DNA of 64,000 bases. It comes from Pseudomonadota bacterium. Its GTDB lineage: Bacteria; Pseudomonadota; Gammaproteobacteria; Burkholderiales; Burkholderiaceae_C. The stretch is from assembly GCA_021816585.1 (NCBI GenBank), contig JAKAXL010000002.1, forward strand, positions 62,001-126,000, written 5' to 3'. Shown piece after piece: positions 8,731-16,432 of the stretch. The stretch's first letter is position 1; every line of letters starts with the position of its first letter. The notes below the pieces were generated by a model. That model had not been told where the DNA came from, ran no database searches, and saw only the letters and a list, made by a program, of their open reading frames with translations. The translations under genes were made by a program, and so were the position numbers.

Positions 8731-9177
8731 TCATTCGACCTTCACCTCGATTCCCTTGGGCTTGCTGGCCTCGCGCTTGGGGATCTGCAGGGTCAGCACG
8801 CCGTCCTTGAAGGCGGCCTTGGCAGCCGCCTCGTCGACGTTGTCGGGCAGCGAGAAGCTGCGGCTGAAGCTGCCGTAGTAGCGCTCGACGCGGTGGAAGG
8901 TCTTGCCCTTCTCCTCCTTCTCCTGCCTGCGTTCGCCCTGCAGGGTCACGACGCCATTGTCGATGGTGATCTTCACATCGTTCTTGTCGACCTCGGGAAT
9001 CTCCGCCTTGATCGTGAATTCCTGCTCGGTCTCCGCGATGTCCACGCGGGGGCTCCAGTCGGCCCGGGTGCCGGACTCGGGTGCCGCCAGTCCACGCCGC
9101 GGCCATCCGACGGCGCGCGTGTAGCGGTCGAACATGTCCTCGATTTCCTGCCAGGGATCCCATTTGACAATAGCCAT
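8731..9177 (-). CDS. Hsp20/alpha-crystallin family small heat-shock protein
   Basis: A 148-residue ATP-independent holdase. A short N-terminal region (WDPWQEIEDMFDRY) precedes the alpha-crystallin domain, about residues 45-140. The domain includes the family motif GVLTLQIPK (A-x-x-x-n-GVL) near the C-terminus. The ATG at 9177 gives the typical MAIVKWDP start. It lies upstream of the uspA gene on the same strand. Confidence 0.95.
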   Translation of the reverse strand: MAIVKWDPWQEIEDMFDRYTRAVGWPRRGLAAPESGTRADWSPRVDIAETEQEFTIKAEIPEVDKNDVKITIDNGVVTLQGERRQEKEEKGKTFHRVERYYGSFSRSFSLPDNVDEAAAKAAFKDGVLTLQIPKREASKPKGIEVKVE

Positions 9178-9281
9178 GACTGTTTCCTCTGCGGGACGAA
9201 GCATGAAGGCCCCGGGACTCCTGCCCGCTTACGGAGGGGCGGGGCGGCCAACGCGGCCGCGCCGCCCGCACGGCAGCGGGT

Positions 9282-10610
9282 TCATCGCACGGCCTCCCCG
9301 GCAGGCGCGGCCGCACGGCCCGCGCTGCCGCGATACATGTAGTCGCGGTTGAAGGGATAGGCGCACTGCGCGGCGCGCAGCCGCGTACCGGCCCCGGCGC
9401 GCGCCTCGACGACCCCGTCGGGACGCGAGCCGAGGATCTGGAACAGCGAGATCCACCCCTGCTCGAAACCCATCGCCGACCCCGCGAGGTACAGGCGGTA
9501 GGCCCGCAGCACCTTGTCGGAGTGCTCGCCGAGCACGCGCCGCGCCTCGTCGATGCGCGACTCCAGCGCGTCCACCCAGCACCACAGCGTGCGCGCGTAA
9601 TGCGGCCGCAGGCATTCGGCGTCCAGCGCCTCCAGTCCGCCGCGGCTCAAGGTGTCCATCATCACGCCGACGTGCACCAGCTGCCCGCCGGGGAAGATGT
9701 ACTTCTCGATGAAGTCCCCCATGCCGCCGTCGAGCTGCGGGTTGTCGGTGCCCCCGGCCGTGATGCCGTGGTTCAGCAGCAAGCCGCCCGGACGCAGCAG
9801 GCGGCGGATCTTCGCGAAGTACAGCGGCAGGTTGGGGCGCCCGACGTGTTCGACCATGCCGACCGAGGCGACCTTGTCGAAGGGCTGCGACTCGTCGACG
9901 TCGCGGTAGTCCTGCAGCAGCATGCGAACCCGGCCCTGCAGGCCCTTCTGCTCGATCAGCCGGTTCACGTGGAGGTACTGGTTGCGCGACAGCGTGATGC
10001 CGGTGGCGTCGACGCCGTAGTGCTCGGCCGCCCACAGCAGCAAGCCGCCCCAGCCGGCGCCGATGTCGATGAACCGCTCGCCGGGACGCAGCAGCAGCTT
10101 GCGGCAGATGTGGTCCAGCTTGGCCTCCTGCGCCTGCGCCAGGTCCATCGTGTCCCGCGCGAAATACGCGCAGGAATAGACGCGCCGCGGGTCCAGCCAC
10201 AACGCGTAGAAGTCGTCGCTGACGTCGTAGTGGTGCTGGATCTGCGCGGCGTCGCGCGCGCGGCTGTGATGGGTGCGCTCCCACAACGCACGCCGCGTGT
10301 ACTGCATCCAGCGCGCCATGCGCCCCGAGCGCGGCGCCGTGGGGTCGCTGGCCAGCAGCGCCGGGGCAGCCGCCATCAGGTCGCGAAGCCGCCCGTCGAT
10401 CTCCAGGCGACCCTCGACGTAGTCCTCGGCCAGGCGCCCGATGGCGCCCTGCGCCAGGTGCATCAGCGCGCGCATGTCGCGCACCACCAGGCGCAGCGTG
10501 GCTCCGGCGGGGCCGATGCGACGTCCGCCGGGCAACTGGACGGCGCAGGACAGCGGAAGGGCCGCCAGGCGTTGTTCGGCGGGCTGCAAGAGCATTCGGT
10601 CGGCGAGCAT
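9282..10610 (-). CDS. cfa: Cyclopropane-fatty-acyl-phospholipid synthase
   Basis: A 442-residue SAM-dependent enzyme that converts cis-unsaturated acyl chains of membrane phospholipids into cyclopropane chains. The N-terminal lipid-binding part is followed by the class I methyltransferase fold, with SAM motif FIDIGAGWGGLLLWAA near residue 188 and the family segment QIQHHYDVSDDFYALWLD ahead of it. The ATG at 10608-10610 has CGGAGA about 10 bases upstream. The stress-protein genes downstream on the same strand suit a membrane-protection role. Confidence 0.94.
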   Translation of the reverse strand: MLADRMLLQPAEQRLAALPLSCAVQLPGGRRIGPAGATLRLVVRDMRALMHLAQGAIGRLAEDYVEGRLEIDGRLRDLMAAAPALLASDPTAPRSGRMARWMQYTRRALWERTHHSRARDAAQIQHHYDVSDDFYALWLDPRRVYSCAYFARDTMDLAQAQEAKLDHICRKLLLRPGERFIDIGAGWGGLLLWAAEHYGVDATGITLSRNQYLHVNRLIEQKGLQGRVRMLLQDYRDVDESQPFDKVASVGMVEHVGRPNLPLYFAKIRRLLRPGGLLLNHGITAGGTDNPQLDGGMGDFIEKYIFPGGQLVHVGVMMDTLSRGGLEALDAECLRPHYARTLWCWVDALESRIDEARRVLGEHSDKVLRAYRLYLAGSAMGFEQGWISLFQILGSRPDGVVEARAGAGTRLRAAQCAYPFNRDYMYRGSAGRAAAPAGEAVR

Positions 10611-10974
10611 GACGTGGATCTCCGTGCGGGCAGTCAACGGACGATCGCGCGCGCTGCGTGCCGCGTGTGTCGCCGCGACTTCGCAACGCCCCTGGCGCCC
10701 GCGCGCCGCCGCGCGGCCTGCATGACCGCGCCGCGCACGGGCTTCGCGCGGCATGTCGGTCGTCCGGCGCCACGCCGCGCCCCATGCGGCCCGGCCAGCG
10801 ACGCCGGGCTGCGCCCGGCGAAGGTGACGGGCCCCGCTGCCGCGGGTTTCCCGAGGAGATTCCGGGCAGCCTCGCATGTACTCGAGGAGTGCATGCAGTG
10901 TAGGTCTGCGCGGCAGATTCTGCCGGTGGCCACGTTGCATGCAAAGGTCTCCTCGCCCGGCTCGCGCGCGCGCT
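10611..10974. other. Intergenic region upstream of cfa, no gene seen
   Basis: This 364-base gap lies between the cfa start and the CBS gene stop, both on the minus strand. Open frames crossing it are extensions of cfa or high-GC noise. It should contain the cfa promoter. The only clear structure is an inverted repeat at 10874-10896: arms GCATGTACTC and GAGTGCATGC, spacer GAG, one mismatch. Confidence 0.7.
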
Positions 10975-11439
10975 TCAGGGGTGCAGCGGCGACTGCACGC
11001 TGCCGGATCGCTCGCGCTGCTGGCCGCTGCGCACGATGCTTGCCAGCAGCACCCAGTCGCGCACCAGCGACTCGATCACGTCGTCCAGAGACACCACGCC
11101 GATCACGGCGTTGGCCGAATCCGTCACGGCCAGTCGGCGCACGCCGTGGCTGAACATGGTCTGCATCGCGTCGACCACCTCGTCGGACTCGGCCACCGTG
11201 GCCACGCCGGTGCTCATGACATCGCCGACGGAGGTCTCTCGCGGGGGCGCGCCGACGGCGACGGCCTTGAGCACGATGTCGCGATCGGTGACGATGCCGA
11301 GCAGCCGGTTGGTGGCGCTGCCGTCGGTGACGATCAGGGCTCCGACATGCTGCTGGCGCATCTGTTGCGCGGCTTCCTGCAGGTTGCGTTCCTGCGGGAT
11401 GTGGACGGTTCCGCGGGTGAAGATTTCCTGGACTTTCAT
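10975..11439 (-). CDS. CBS-domain pair protein
   Basis: A 154-residue protein made of two CBS motifs. The first (residues about 1-60, ending GIVTDRDIVLK) and the second (about 70-130, containing GVRRLAVTD and GVVSLDDVIESL) form a Bateman module that normally binds adenosyl nucleotides. No catalytic domain is attached. Its ATG overlaps the stop of the upstream phosphoribosyltransferase gene (ATGA at 11436-11439), so the two are translationally coupled. Confidence 0.93.
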   Translation of the reverse strand: MKVQEIFTRGTVHIPQERNLQEAAQQMRQQHVGALIVTDGSATNRLLGIVTDRDIVLKAVAVGAPPRETSVGDVMSTGVATVAESDEVVDAMQTMFSHGVRRLAVTDSANAVIGVVSLDDVIESLVRDWVLLASIVRSGQQRERSGSVQSPLHP

Positions 11440-12191
11440 GGCATGCTCCGGTGAGGGTTTCCCGTGCGGTCGGCTCCCGCAGATCCTGCGTCGGGAGCGC
11501 CGCGCGAGCGGGCCAGCAGGTCGCGGACCTCGTCGTCCTGCGTCTGCCCGAAATCCTGGTAGAAGCGTCCGACGCCTGCGAAGTTCCGCGGCTGCAGCAG
11601 CGCGACGAAGTCGCGCGTCGCCAGATCCAGCGCCAGCGCCGCCTCGGGGGGCGCGACCGGGGTGGCGACGACCACGCGCGCCGGCCCGGCGCGACGCAGC
11701 ACCGCCAGCGCCGCGCGCATCGATGCCCCGGTGGCGATCCCGTCGTCGACCACGATCACCGTGCGCCCGCGCAGGCGCGGCGCCTCGCGTTCGCCGCGGA
11801 ACGCGGCTTCGCGGCGCTGCAGTTCGGCGCGCTCGTGCCGCAGCACCCGCTCCAGCGCCGCCTGCCCGACACCGGCCGCCTCGATGACGTGGGGATTGAG
11901 TTCGATCACGCCGCCGGCGCCGATCGCGCCCATCGCCCATTCGGGCTGGTGCGGAACGCCCAGTTTGCGCACGACCAGCACGTCGAGTTCGGCTCCCAGC
12001 GCGCGTGCCACCTCGAAGGCCACCGGCACGCCGCCGCGCGGCAGCCCGAGCACCAGCAGGTCGGGCTGCGAAGCCAGCTCCAGCAGCGCGCGCCCCAGCT
12101 CGCGGCCGGCGCTGCGGCGGTCGGCGAAGCGGGCATCCGGCGCGAGGCGCGCAGGGGGCGCGGCGGGTTCGTCGAAGCCTGGCGTGGACAT
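11436..12191 (-). CDS. Phosphoribosyltransferase-domain protein
   Basis: A 251-residue type I phosphoribosyltransferase fold protein with the PRPP-binding motif VIVVDDGIATGAS in mid-sequence and an early LPRGGVPVAFEVA segment. Members are common in stress islands of proteobacteria next to Usp, Hsp20 and CBS proteins. The base substrate is not known. It overlaps the CBS gene by 4 bases. The GTP/PRPP-binding residues look intact, so enzymatic activity is likely. Confidence 0.88.
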   Translation of the reverse strand: MSTPGFDEPAAPPARLAPDARFADRRSAGRELGRALLELASQPDLLVLGLPRGGVPVAFEVARALGAELDVLVVRKLGVPHQPEWAMGAIGAGGVIELNPHVIEAAGVGQAALERVLRHERAELQRREAAFRGEREAPRLRGRTVIVVDDGIATGASMRAALAVLRRAGPARVVVATPVAPPEAALALDLATRDFVALLQPRNFAGVGRFYQDFGQTQDDEVRDLLARSRGAPDAGSAGADRTGNPHRSMP

Positions 12192-12320
12192 GTCCCGGCA
12201 GTTGGGCAGCGCGCCCCGGCGGGGCGCCTGAACAGACTGTAGGAATTGGTCTCCGGCGTGTCCTTGATGCAGGTCAGCAAGCCCGAGGCGCGTGCCGGCA
12301 CGCCTGCCTGCGCGCGTGCG

Positions 12321-12968
12321 CTACAGCGCGCCCGCCACCACGTTGACCGTCAGCGCCAGGATGAACACGTTGAAGAAGAAGGCCGTCACGCTGTGCAGCA
12401 GGACCATGTGGCGGACATTGCGCGAGCGGATGTTCACGTCCGAGGTCTGGAAGGTCATGCTCAAGACCAGCGAGAAGTACAGGTAGTCCCAGTAGTCGGG
12501 CGGCACGTCGCCGGGAAACTGCAGCGCCTGCCGGCCCTGCAGCCGATCCAGGTGGTCGGCATGCGCGTAGGCCTGCGCGAACACGACGCTGAAGAACAGC
12601 CACGACAGCACGATGCTCGCGGCGGCCAGCGGCACGTCGCCGGGGTGGCCCGCGTGTCCCGAGCTCAGCTCCAGGCGCAGCGCCAGCAGCACGATTCCCG
12701 ACACCAGCGCGGAGAACACCAGCACCGCCCAGCGCCCGCGCATCTGCCGCTCGGCGCGACGTGCCAGCGCCTGCGGCGCGGTGTGGCTCATCATCCAGGC
12801 GATCAGCGCCAGATAGACCGCGCTGCCGATGTCGAAGGACACCAGCATCGCGCGAGCGACCCCCACGCGCGCCTGCAGCGCCCCGCCCAGCACCACGGTG
12901 AGCAGCATCGACGAACTCAGTCGGGGGTGCAGCAAGGCGGCCTGCAGCAGGCGGGGAGGGCGGAGCAT
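12321..12968 (-). CDS. DUF1345 integral membrane protein
   Basis: A 215-residue inner-membrane protein with about five hydrophobic segments. It carries the DUF1345 signature in its last third (DYLYFSLVLSMTFQTSDVNIRSRNVRHMVLLHSVTAF shortened: YWDYLYFSLV, MTFQTSDV, RRxxLxHS-like VRHMVLLHS). No biochemical role is established for the family. It is divergent from argB with 127 bases between the starts. Confidence 0.88.
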   Translation of the reverse strand: MLRPPRLLQAALLHPRLSSSMLLTVVLGGALQARVGVARAMLVSFDIGSAVYLALIAWMMSHTAPQALARRAERQMRGRWAVLVFSALVSGIVLLALRLELSSGHAGHPGDVPLAAASIVLSWLFFSVVFAQAYAHADHLDRLQGRQALQFPGDVPPDYWDYLYFSLVLSMTFQTSDVNIRSRNVRHMVLLHSVTAFFFNVFILALTVNVVAGAL

Positions 12969-13095
12969 GGCGCGGCGACGAATCCGGAGCGGGAGTCCGG
13001 CAAAGTGTAGTCATGCCGGCGATGCGGGTTGTCCCTAGAATTGCCGTTTCGGCGCCGCGCGCCGACAGTCCGCCACCCGCCACCCGCCCCCGGCC

Positions 13096-14001
13096 ATGAA
13101 CGAACCCGTACTTCCCGAGCTCGCCCATATCTCCCCGCGCGACAAGGCCGAGATCCTCGCGCAGGCGCTTCCGTACATCCGCAAGTTCCACGGAAAGACC
13201 CTGGTGATCAAGTATGGCGGCAACGCGATGACCGATCCCGGGCTGCAGCAGGATTTCGCCGAGGACGTGGTGCTGCTCAAGCTGGTCGGCATGAATCCGG
13301 TGGTCGTGCACGGCGGCGGGCCGCAGATCGACGAGGCGCTGGCGAAGATCGGCAAGAAGGGGACCTTCATCCAGGGCATGCGCGTGACCGACGCGGAGAC
13401 CATGGAGGTCGTCGAGTGGGTGCTGGCCGGGCAGGTGCAGCAGGACATCGTCGGCCTCATCAACGTGGCCGGCGGCAAGGCGGTCGGGCTGACCGGGCGC
13501 GACGGCGGGATGATCCGCGCACGCAAGCTGCGCATGCGCGACCGCGCCAACCCGGAGGTCGAGCACGACGTCGGCCAGGTCGGCGAGATCGAGGCCATCG
13601 ACCCCTCGGTGGTCAAGGCGCTGCAGGACGACCAGTTCATCCCGGTGATCTCGCCGCTGGGATTCGGCGCCGAGAACGAGAACTACAACATCAACGCCGA
13701 CGTGGTCGCCGGCAAGCTGGCCGAGGTGCTGAAGGCGGAGAAGCTGGTGCTGCTGACCAACACCCCCGGCGTGCTGAACAAGGCCGGCGAACTGCTGACC
13801 GACCTGACGGCGCGCGAGATCGACGAGATGTTCGCCGACGGCAGCATCTCCGGCGGCATGCTGCCGAAGATCTCGTCGGCGCTGGACGCGGCGCGTTCCG
13901 GGGTCAACTCGGTGCACATCATCGACGGGCGCATCCCCCACGCGATGCTGCTGGAGATCCTCACCGAGCAGGCCTTCGGCACGATGATCCGCTCGCATTG
14001 A
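13096..14001 (+). CDS. argB: Acetylglutamate kinase
   Basis: A 301-residue amino-acid kinase family enzyme, the second step of arginine biosynthesis (N-acetylglutamate plus ATP to N-acetylglutamyl phosphate). The nucleotide-binding loops (VIKYGGNAM and [10 protein letters not shown]) and the substrate/ATP segment ([12 protein letters not shown]) are present. The N-terminal extension of about 25 residues is typical of arginine-sensitive beta-proteobacterial ArgB. A TAGAAT element at about 13035-13040 could be its -10 box. It precedes the HAD and slmA genes as in many Burkholderiales. Confidence 0.97.
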   Translation: MNEPVLPELAHISPRDKAEILAQALPYIRKFHGKTLVIKYGGNAMTDPGLQQDFAEDVVLLKLVGMNPVVVHGGGPQIDEALAKIGKKGTFIQGMRVTDAETMEVVEWVLAGQVQQDIVGLINVAGGKAVGLTGRDGGMIRARKLRMRDRANPEVEHDVGQVGEIEAIDPSVVKALQDDQFIPVISPLGFGAENENYNINADVVAGKLAEVLKAEKLVLLTNTPGVLNKAGELLTDLTAREIDEMFADGSISGGMLPKISSALDAARSGVNSVHIIDGRIPHAMLLEILTEQAFGTMIRSH

Positions 14002-14041
14002 CGCGCGTGGGCATCGGCCCCGGCGCGGCAGGTCCCCGGCC

Positions 14042-14806
14042 ATGACTTCCCCGCGGCATCGCGCCGAGGCGCCGCGCCGCACCGTGTGGCTGTTCGACAT
14101 GGACGACACGCTGCACGACGCGTCGTGGCGCGTGTTCGAGCGCATGAACGCCGAGATGAGCCTGTACATCCAGCGCCACCTCGAGGTCGATGCGCAGCGC
14201 GCCGACCAGCTGCGCCAGCTGTTCTGGAGGCGCTACGGCGCCACGCTGCTGGGACTGATGCGCGAGCACGGGGTGCGCGCCGAGCATTTCCTGCGCGAGA
14301 CCCACCGCTTCGCCGACCTGTCGCGCCTGTTGCGCGCCGACGCCAGCCAGCGCGCCGCGCTGCGCCGGCTTCCCGGGCGCAAGTATGTGCTCACCAACGC
14401 GCCGCGGGCCTACGCGCTGCGGGTGCTGCGCGAATTCGGCATGCTGCGCGAATTCGACGGCGTGATCGCGATCGAGGACATGCGCCAGTTCGGCAGCCTG
14501 CGTCCGAAGCCCGACTCGCGCATGCTGCGCCACGTGCTGCGGCGCCTGGGCCTGCGCCCGGCGCAGTGCGTGCTGGTCGAGGACACCATCGGGCACCTGC
14601 GCGCGGCGCGCGCGGTGGGCCTGCGCGGCGTGTGGTTCACGCGCTACGCGCACCGCGCGCAGCGCCGTCAGTCGGCCGCCGCGGCGGCCGCGTCGCACGC
14701 GGTGCGGCTGCGCCGTCGCAGCCGCCACGGTCGGCCCTGCTACGTCCATGCGCGCACCGCCAGCCTGTGGCACCTGGCGCGCATCGCCCGCCGCGGACCA
14801 CGCTGA
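14042..14806 (+). CDS. HAD-family pyrimidine 5'-nucleotidase
   Basis: A 254-residue HAD hydrolase of the SDT1/pyrimidine 5'-nucleotidase type. Motif I is WLFDMDDTLHD near residue 18, motif II the LTNAP segment, and motif III/IV the RPKPDSRM and VLVEDTIGHL segments. The C-terminus is an unusual Arg-rich tail of about 50 residues beyond the HAD core. The gene follows argB by 40 bases and precedes slmA. Confidence 0.9.
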   Translation: MTSPRHRAEAPRRTVWLFDMDDTLHDASWRVFERMNAEMSLYIQRHLEVDAQRADQLRQLFWRRYGATLLGLMREHGVRAEHFLRETHRFADLSRLLRADASQRAALRRLPGRKYVLTNAPRAYALRVLREFGMLREFDGVIAIEDMRQFGSLRPKPDSRMLRHVLRRLGLRPAQCVLVEDTIGHLRAARAVGLRGVWFTRYAHRAQRRQSAAAAAASHAVRLRRRSRHGRPCYVHARTASLWHLARIARRGPR

Positions 14807-14870
14807 TGCGGGGCGCCGGCGCGTCGCCGGCAAGGGGTTTCGGCCGCCGGCGTGCGAGAATCGGCGCGCC

Positions 14871-15497
14871 ATGTCCGAAGCCGCCCCTTCCGCCGACGCA
14901 GCCGCTCCGCCGCCCGCGGCGCGCCGGCGCGCCGCTCCCGGACAGCGGCGCGAGCAGATCCTGCAATGCCTGGCCGGCATGCTCGAGGAGGCTTCGGCCG
15001 AGCGCGTGACCACCTCCGCGCTGGCGGCGCGGCTGCAGGTCTCGGAGGCCGCGCTGTACCGGCATTTCGCGAGCAAGGCGCAGATGTTCGAGGCGCTGAT
15101 CGATTTCATCGAGAGCAGCCTGTTCAGTCTGATCGGGCAGATCGAGACCCAGCAGCCGTCGGGACTCGTGCAGGCGGCGCACATGGTGCAGGCGCTGCTG
15201 GCCTTCGCCGACCGCAATCCGGGGCTGTGCCGCGTGCTGGTCGGCGACGCGCTGGTGGGCGAGCACGCACGCCTGCGCGAGCGCGTGCAGCGCCTGCACG
15301 CGCGGCTGGAAGCCTCGGTGCGCCAGAGCCTGAAACTGGCGCGGCAGCAAGGCGACGTGCTGCCCGGCTTCGACCCGGCCGAGCGCGCCCGCTGGCTGCT
15401 GACCTACGCCAGTGGTGGATTGGTACTGCGCTGCCGACCCGGCACGCGCATGGCGCAGCCCGGCGACGAGGCCGCGCTGTTCGCGCTGCTGGCCTGA
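14871..15497 (+). CDS. slmA: Nucleoid occlusion factor, TetR-type
   Basis: A 208-residue TetR-fold protein. The HTH lies at about residues 30-75 (ERVTTSALAARLQVSEAALYRHFASKAQMFEAL), shortened here as VTTSALAARLQVSEAALYRH. The C-terminal half matches SlmA, which blocks FtsZ assembly over DNA, rather than a ligand-sensing regulator. The gene context argB-HAD-slmA supports the call. A Pro/Ala-rich N-terminal extension precedes the HTH. Confidence 0.88.
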   Translation: MSEAAPSADAAAPPPAARRRAAPGQRREQILQCLAGMLEEASAERVTTSALAARLQVSEAALYRHFASKAQMFEALIDFIESSLFSLIGQIETQQPSGLVQAAHMVQALLAFADRNPGLCRVLVGDALVGEHARLRERVQRLHARLEASVRQSLKLARQQGDVLPGFDPAERARWLLTYASGGLVLRCRPGTRMAQPGDEAALFALLA

Positions 15498-15588
15498 ATC
15501 CCCACGCGCTTCGGCAGGGCTGCCTCGCGGAACGGGGCGGGAGCGCACCGCCACGCCCGACGCTGCCGCCGGGTTGCCCGGGGGGCAG

Positions 15589-15629
15589 TTGACAAGCGGG
15601 CCGAATTCGGAAATAGTACGACCGTTCGT
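15589..15629 (+). promoter_or_regulatory. Promoter and TetR-type operator for the beta-oxidation regulator
   Basis: A perfect -35 TTGACA (15589-15594), a 17-base spacer and AATAGT as -10 (15612-15617). Immediately downstream is the imperfect palindrome ACGACCGTTCGT (15618-15629), of the kind bound by TetR regulators of acyl-CoA metabolism. The position implies repression of the regulator's own transcription. Confidence 0.65.
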
Positions 15630-15672
15630 TTCTTTCGGGCGTACCGCGCCCCCCTCTCCCGTGCTCGTGCCG

Positions 15673-16356
15673 ATGGTCCGCAAGTCCTCCGTTCCCGCTG
15701 CCGATCCCGCGCCGGCCGAAGCCTCGGGCAAGGGTCGGCAGACGCGGCTGGCGATTCTCGATTGCGCGCTGCAGATGGCGGGGCGCATCGGGCTCGAGGG
15801 TCTGTCGATCGGCGTGCTCGCCGACCGCATGCACATGAGCAAGTCCGGGGTGTTCGCGCATTTCGGTTCGCGCGAGGAACTGCAGATCTCGGTCATCCGC
15901 CACTACCACGAGGCCTTCGAGGGCGAGGTGTTCTACCCGGCGCTGCAAAGCCCCCGCGGCCTGCCTCGCCTGCACGCGATGTTCCAGCGCTGGCTGCAGC
16001 GGGTCAGCCTGGAAGTGGAGACCGGCTGCATCTACATTTCCGGAGCGGTCGAGTTCGACGACCGCCCGGGCCCGGTTCGCGACGCCCTGGTGCTGATGGT
16101 GCAGACCTGGCGCGACGCCTTGCAGCGGGCCATCGAACAGGCGGTGCAGGCAGGACACCTGCGTCGCGACACGCCGGCGCAGCAAGTGCTGTTCGAGCTG
16201 CACGGCCTGATTCTCGCGCTGCACCACGACGCACGGCTGCTGCAGATCGCCGACTGTCCGGCGATGGCGCGCCGTGGTTACCTGCGGGTGCTCGAGTCGT
16301 GGGCCACCCCGACGGGCGCCGCCCTGCTGCGAGAACTGTCCGCCGAGATGCCCTGA
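15673..16356 (+). CDS. TetR-family regulator of the fatty-acid oxidation operon
   Basis: A 227-residue TetR regulator. The N-terminal HTH is at about residues 22-68 (LSIGVLADRMHMSKSGVFAHFGSREEL, shortened to VLADRMHMSKSGVFAHFGS) and the ligand-binding C-terminal domain is helical. It sits 76 bases ahead of four beta-oxidation genes on the same strand, so an acyl-CoA ligand is inferred. An in-frame GTG at 15661 is an alternative start; the ATG fits the family better. Confidence 0.88.
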   Translation: MVRKSSVPAADPAPAEASGKGRQTRLAILDCALQMAGRIGLEGLSIGVLADRMHMSKSGVFAHFGSREELQISVIRHYHEAFEGEVFYPALQSPRGLPRLHAMFQRWLQRVSLEVETGCIYISGAVEFDDRPGPVRDALVLMVQTWRDALQRAIEQAVQAGHLRRDTPAQQVLFELHGLILALHHDARLLQIADCPAMARRGYLRVLESWATPTGAALLRELSAEMP

Positions 16357-16432
16357 AGCCCATCAACCGCAATGCCCCGCGGGTCAGGCCGCGGGAACGA
16401 TCATCCCCCTTTACGTTTCGAGGAGATACGCC

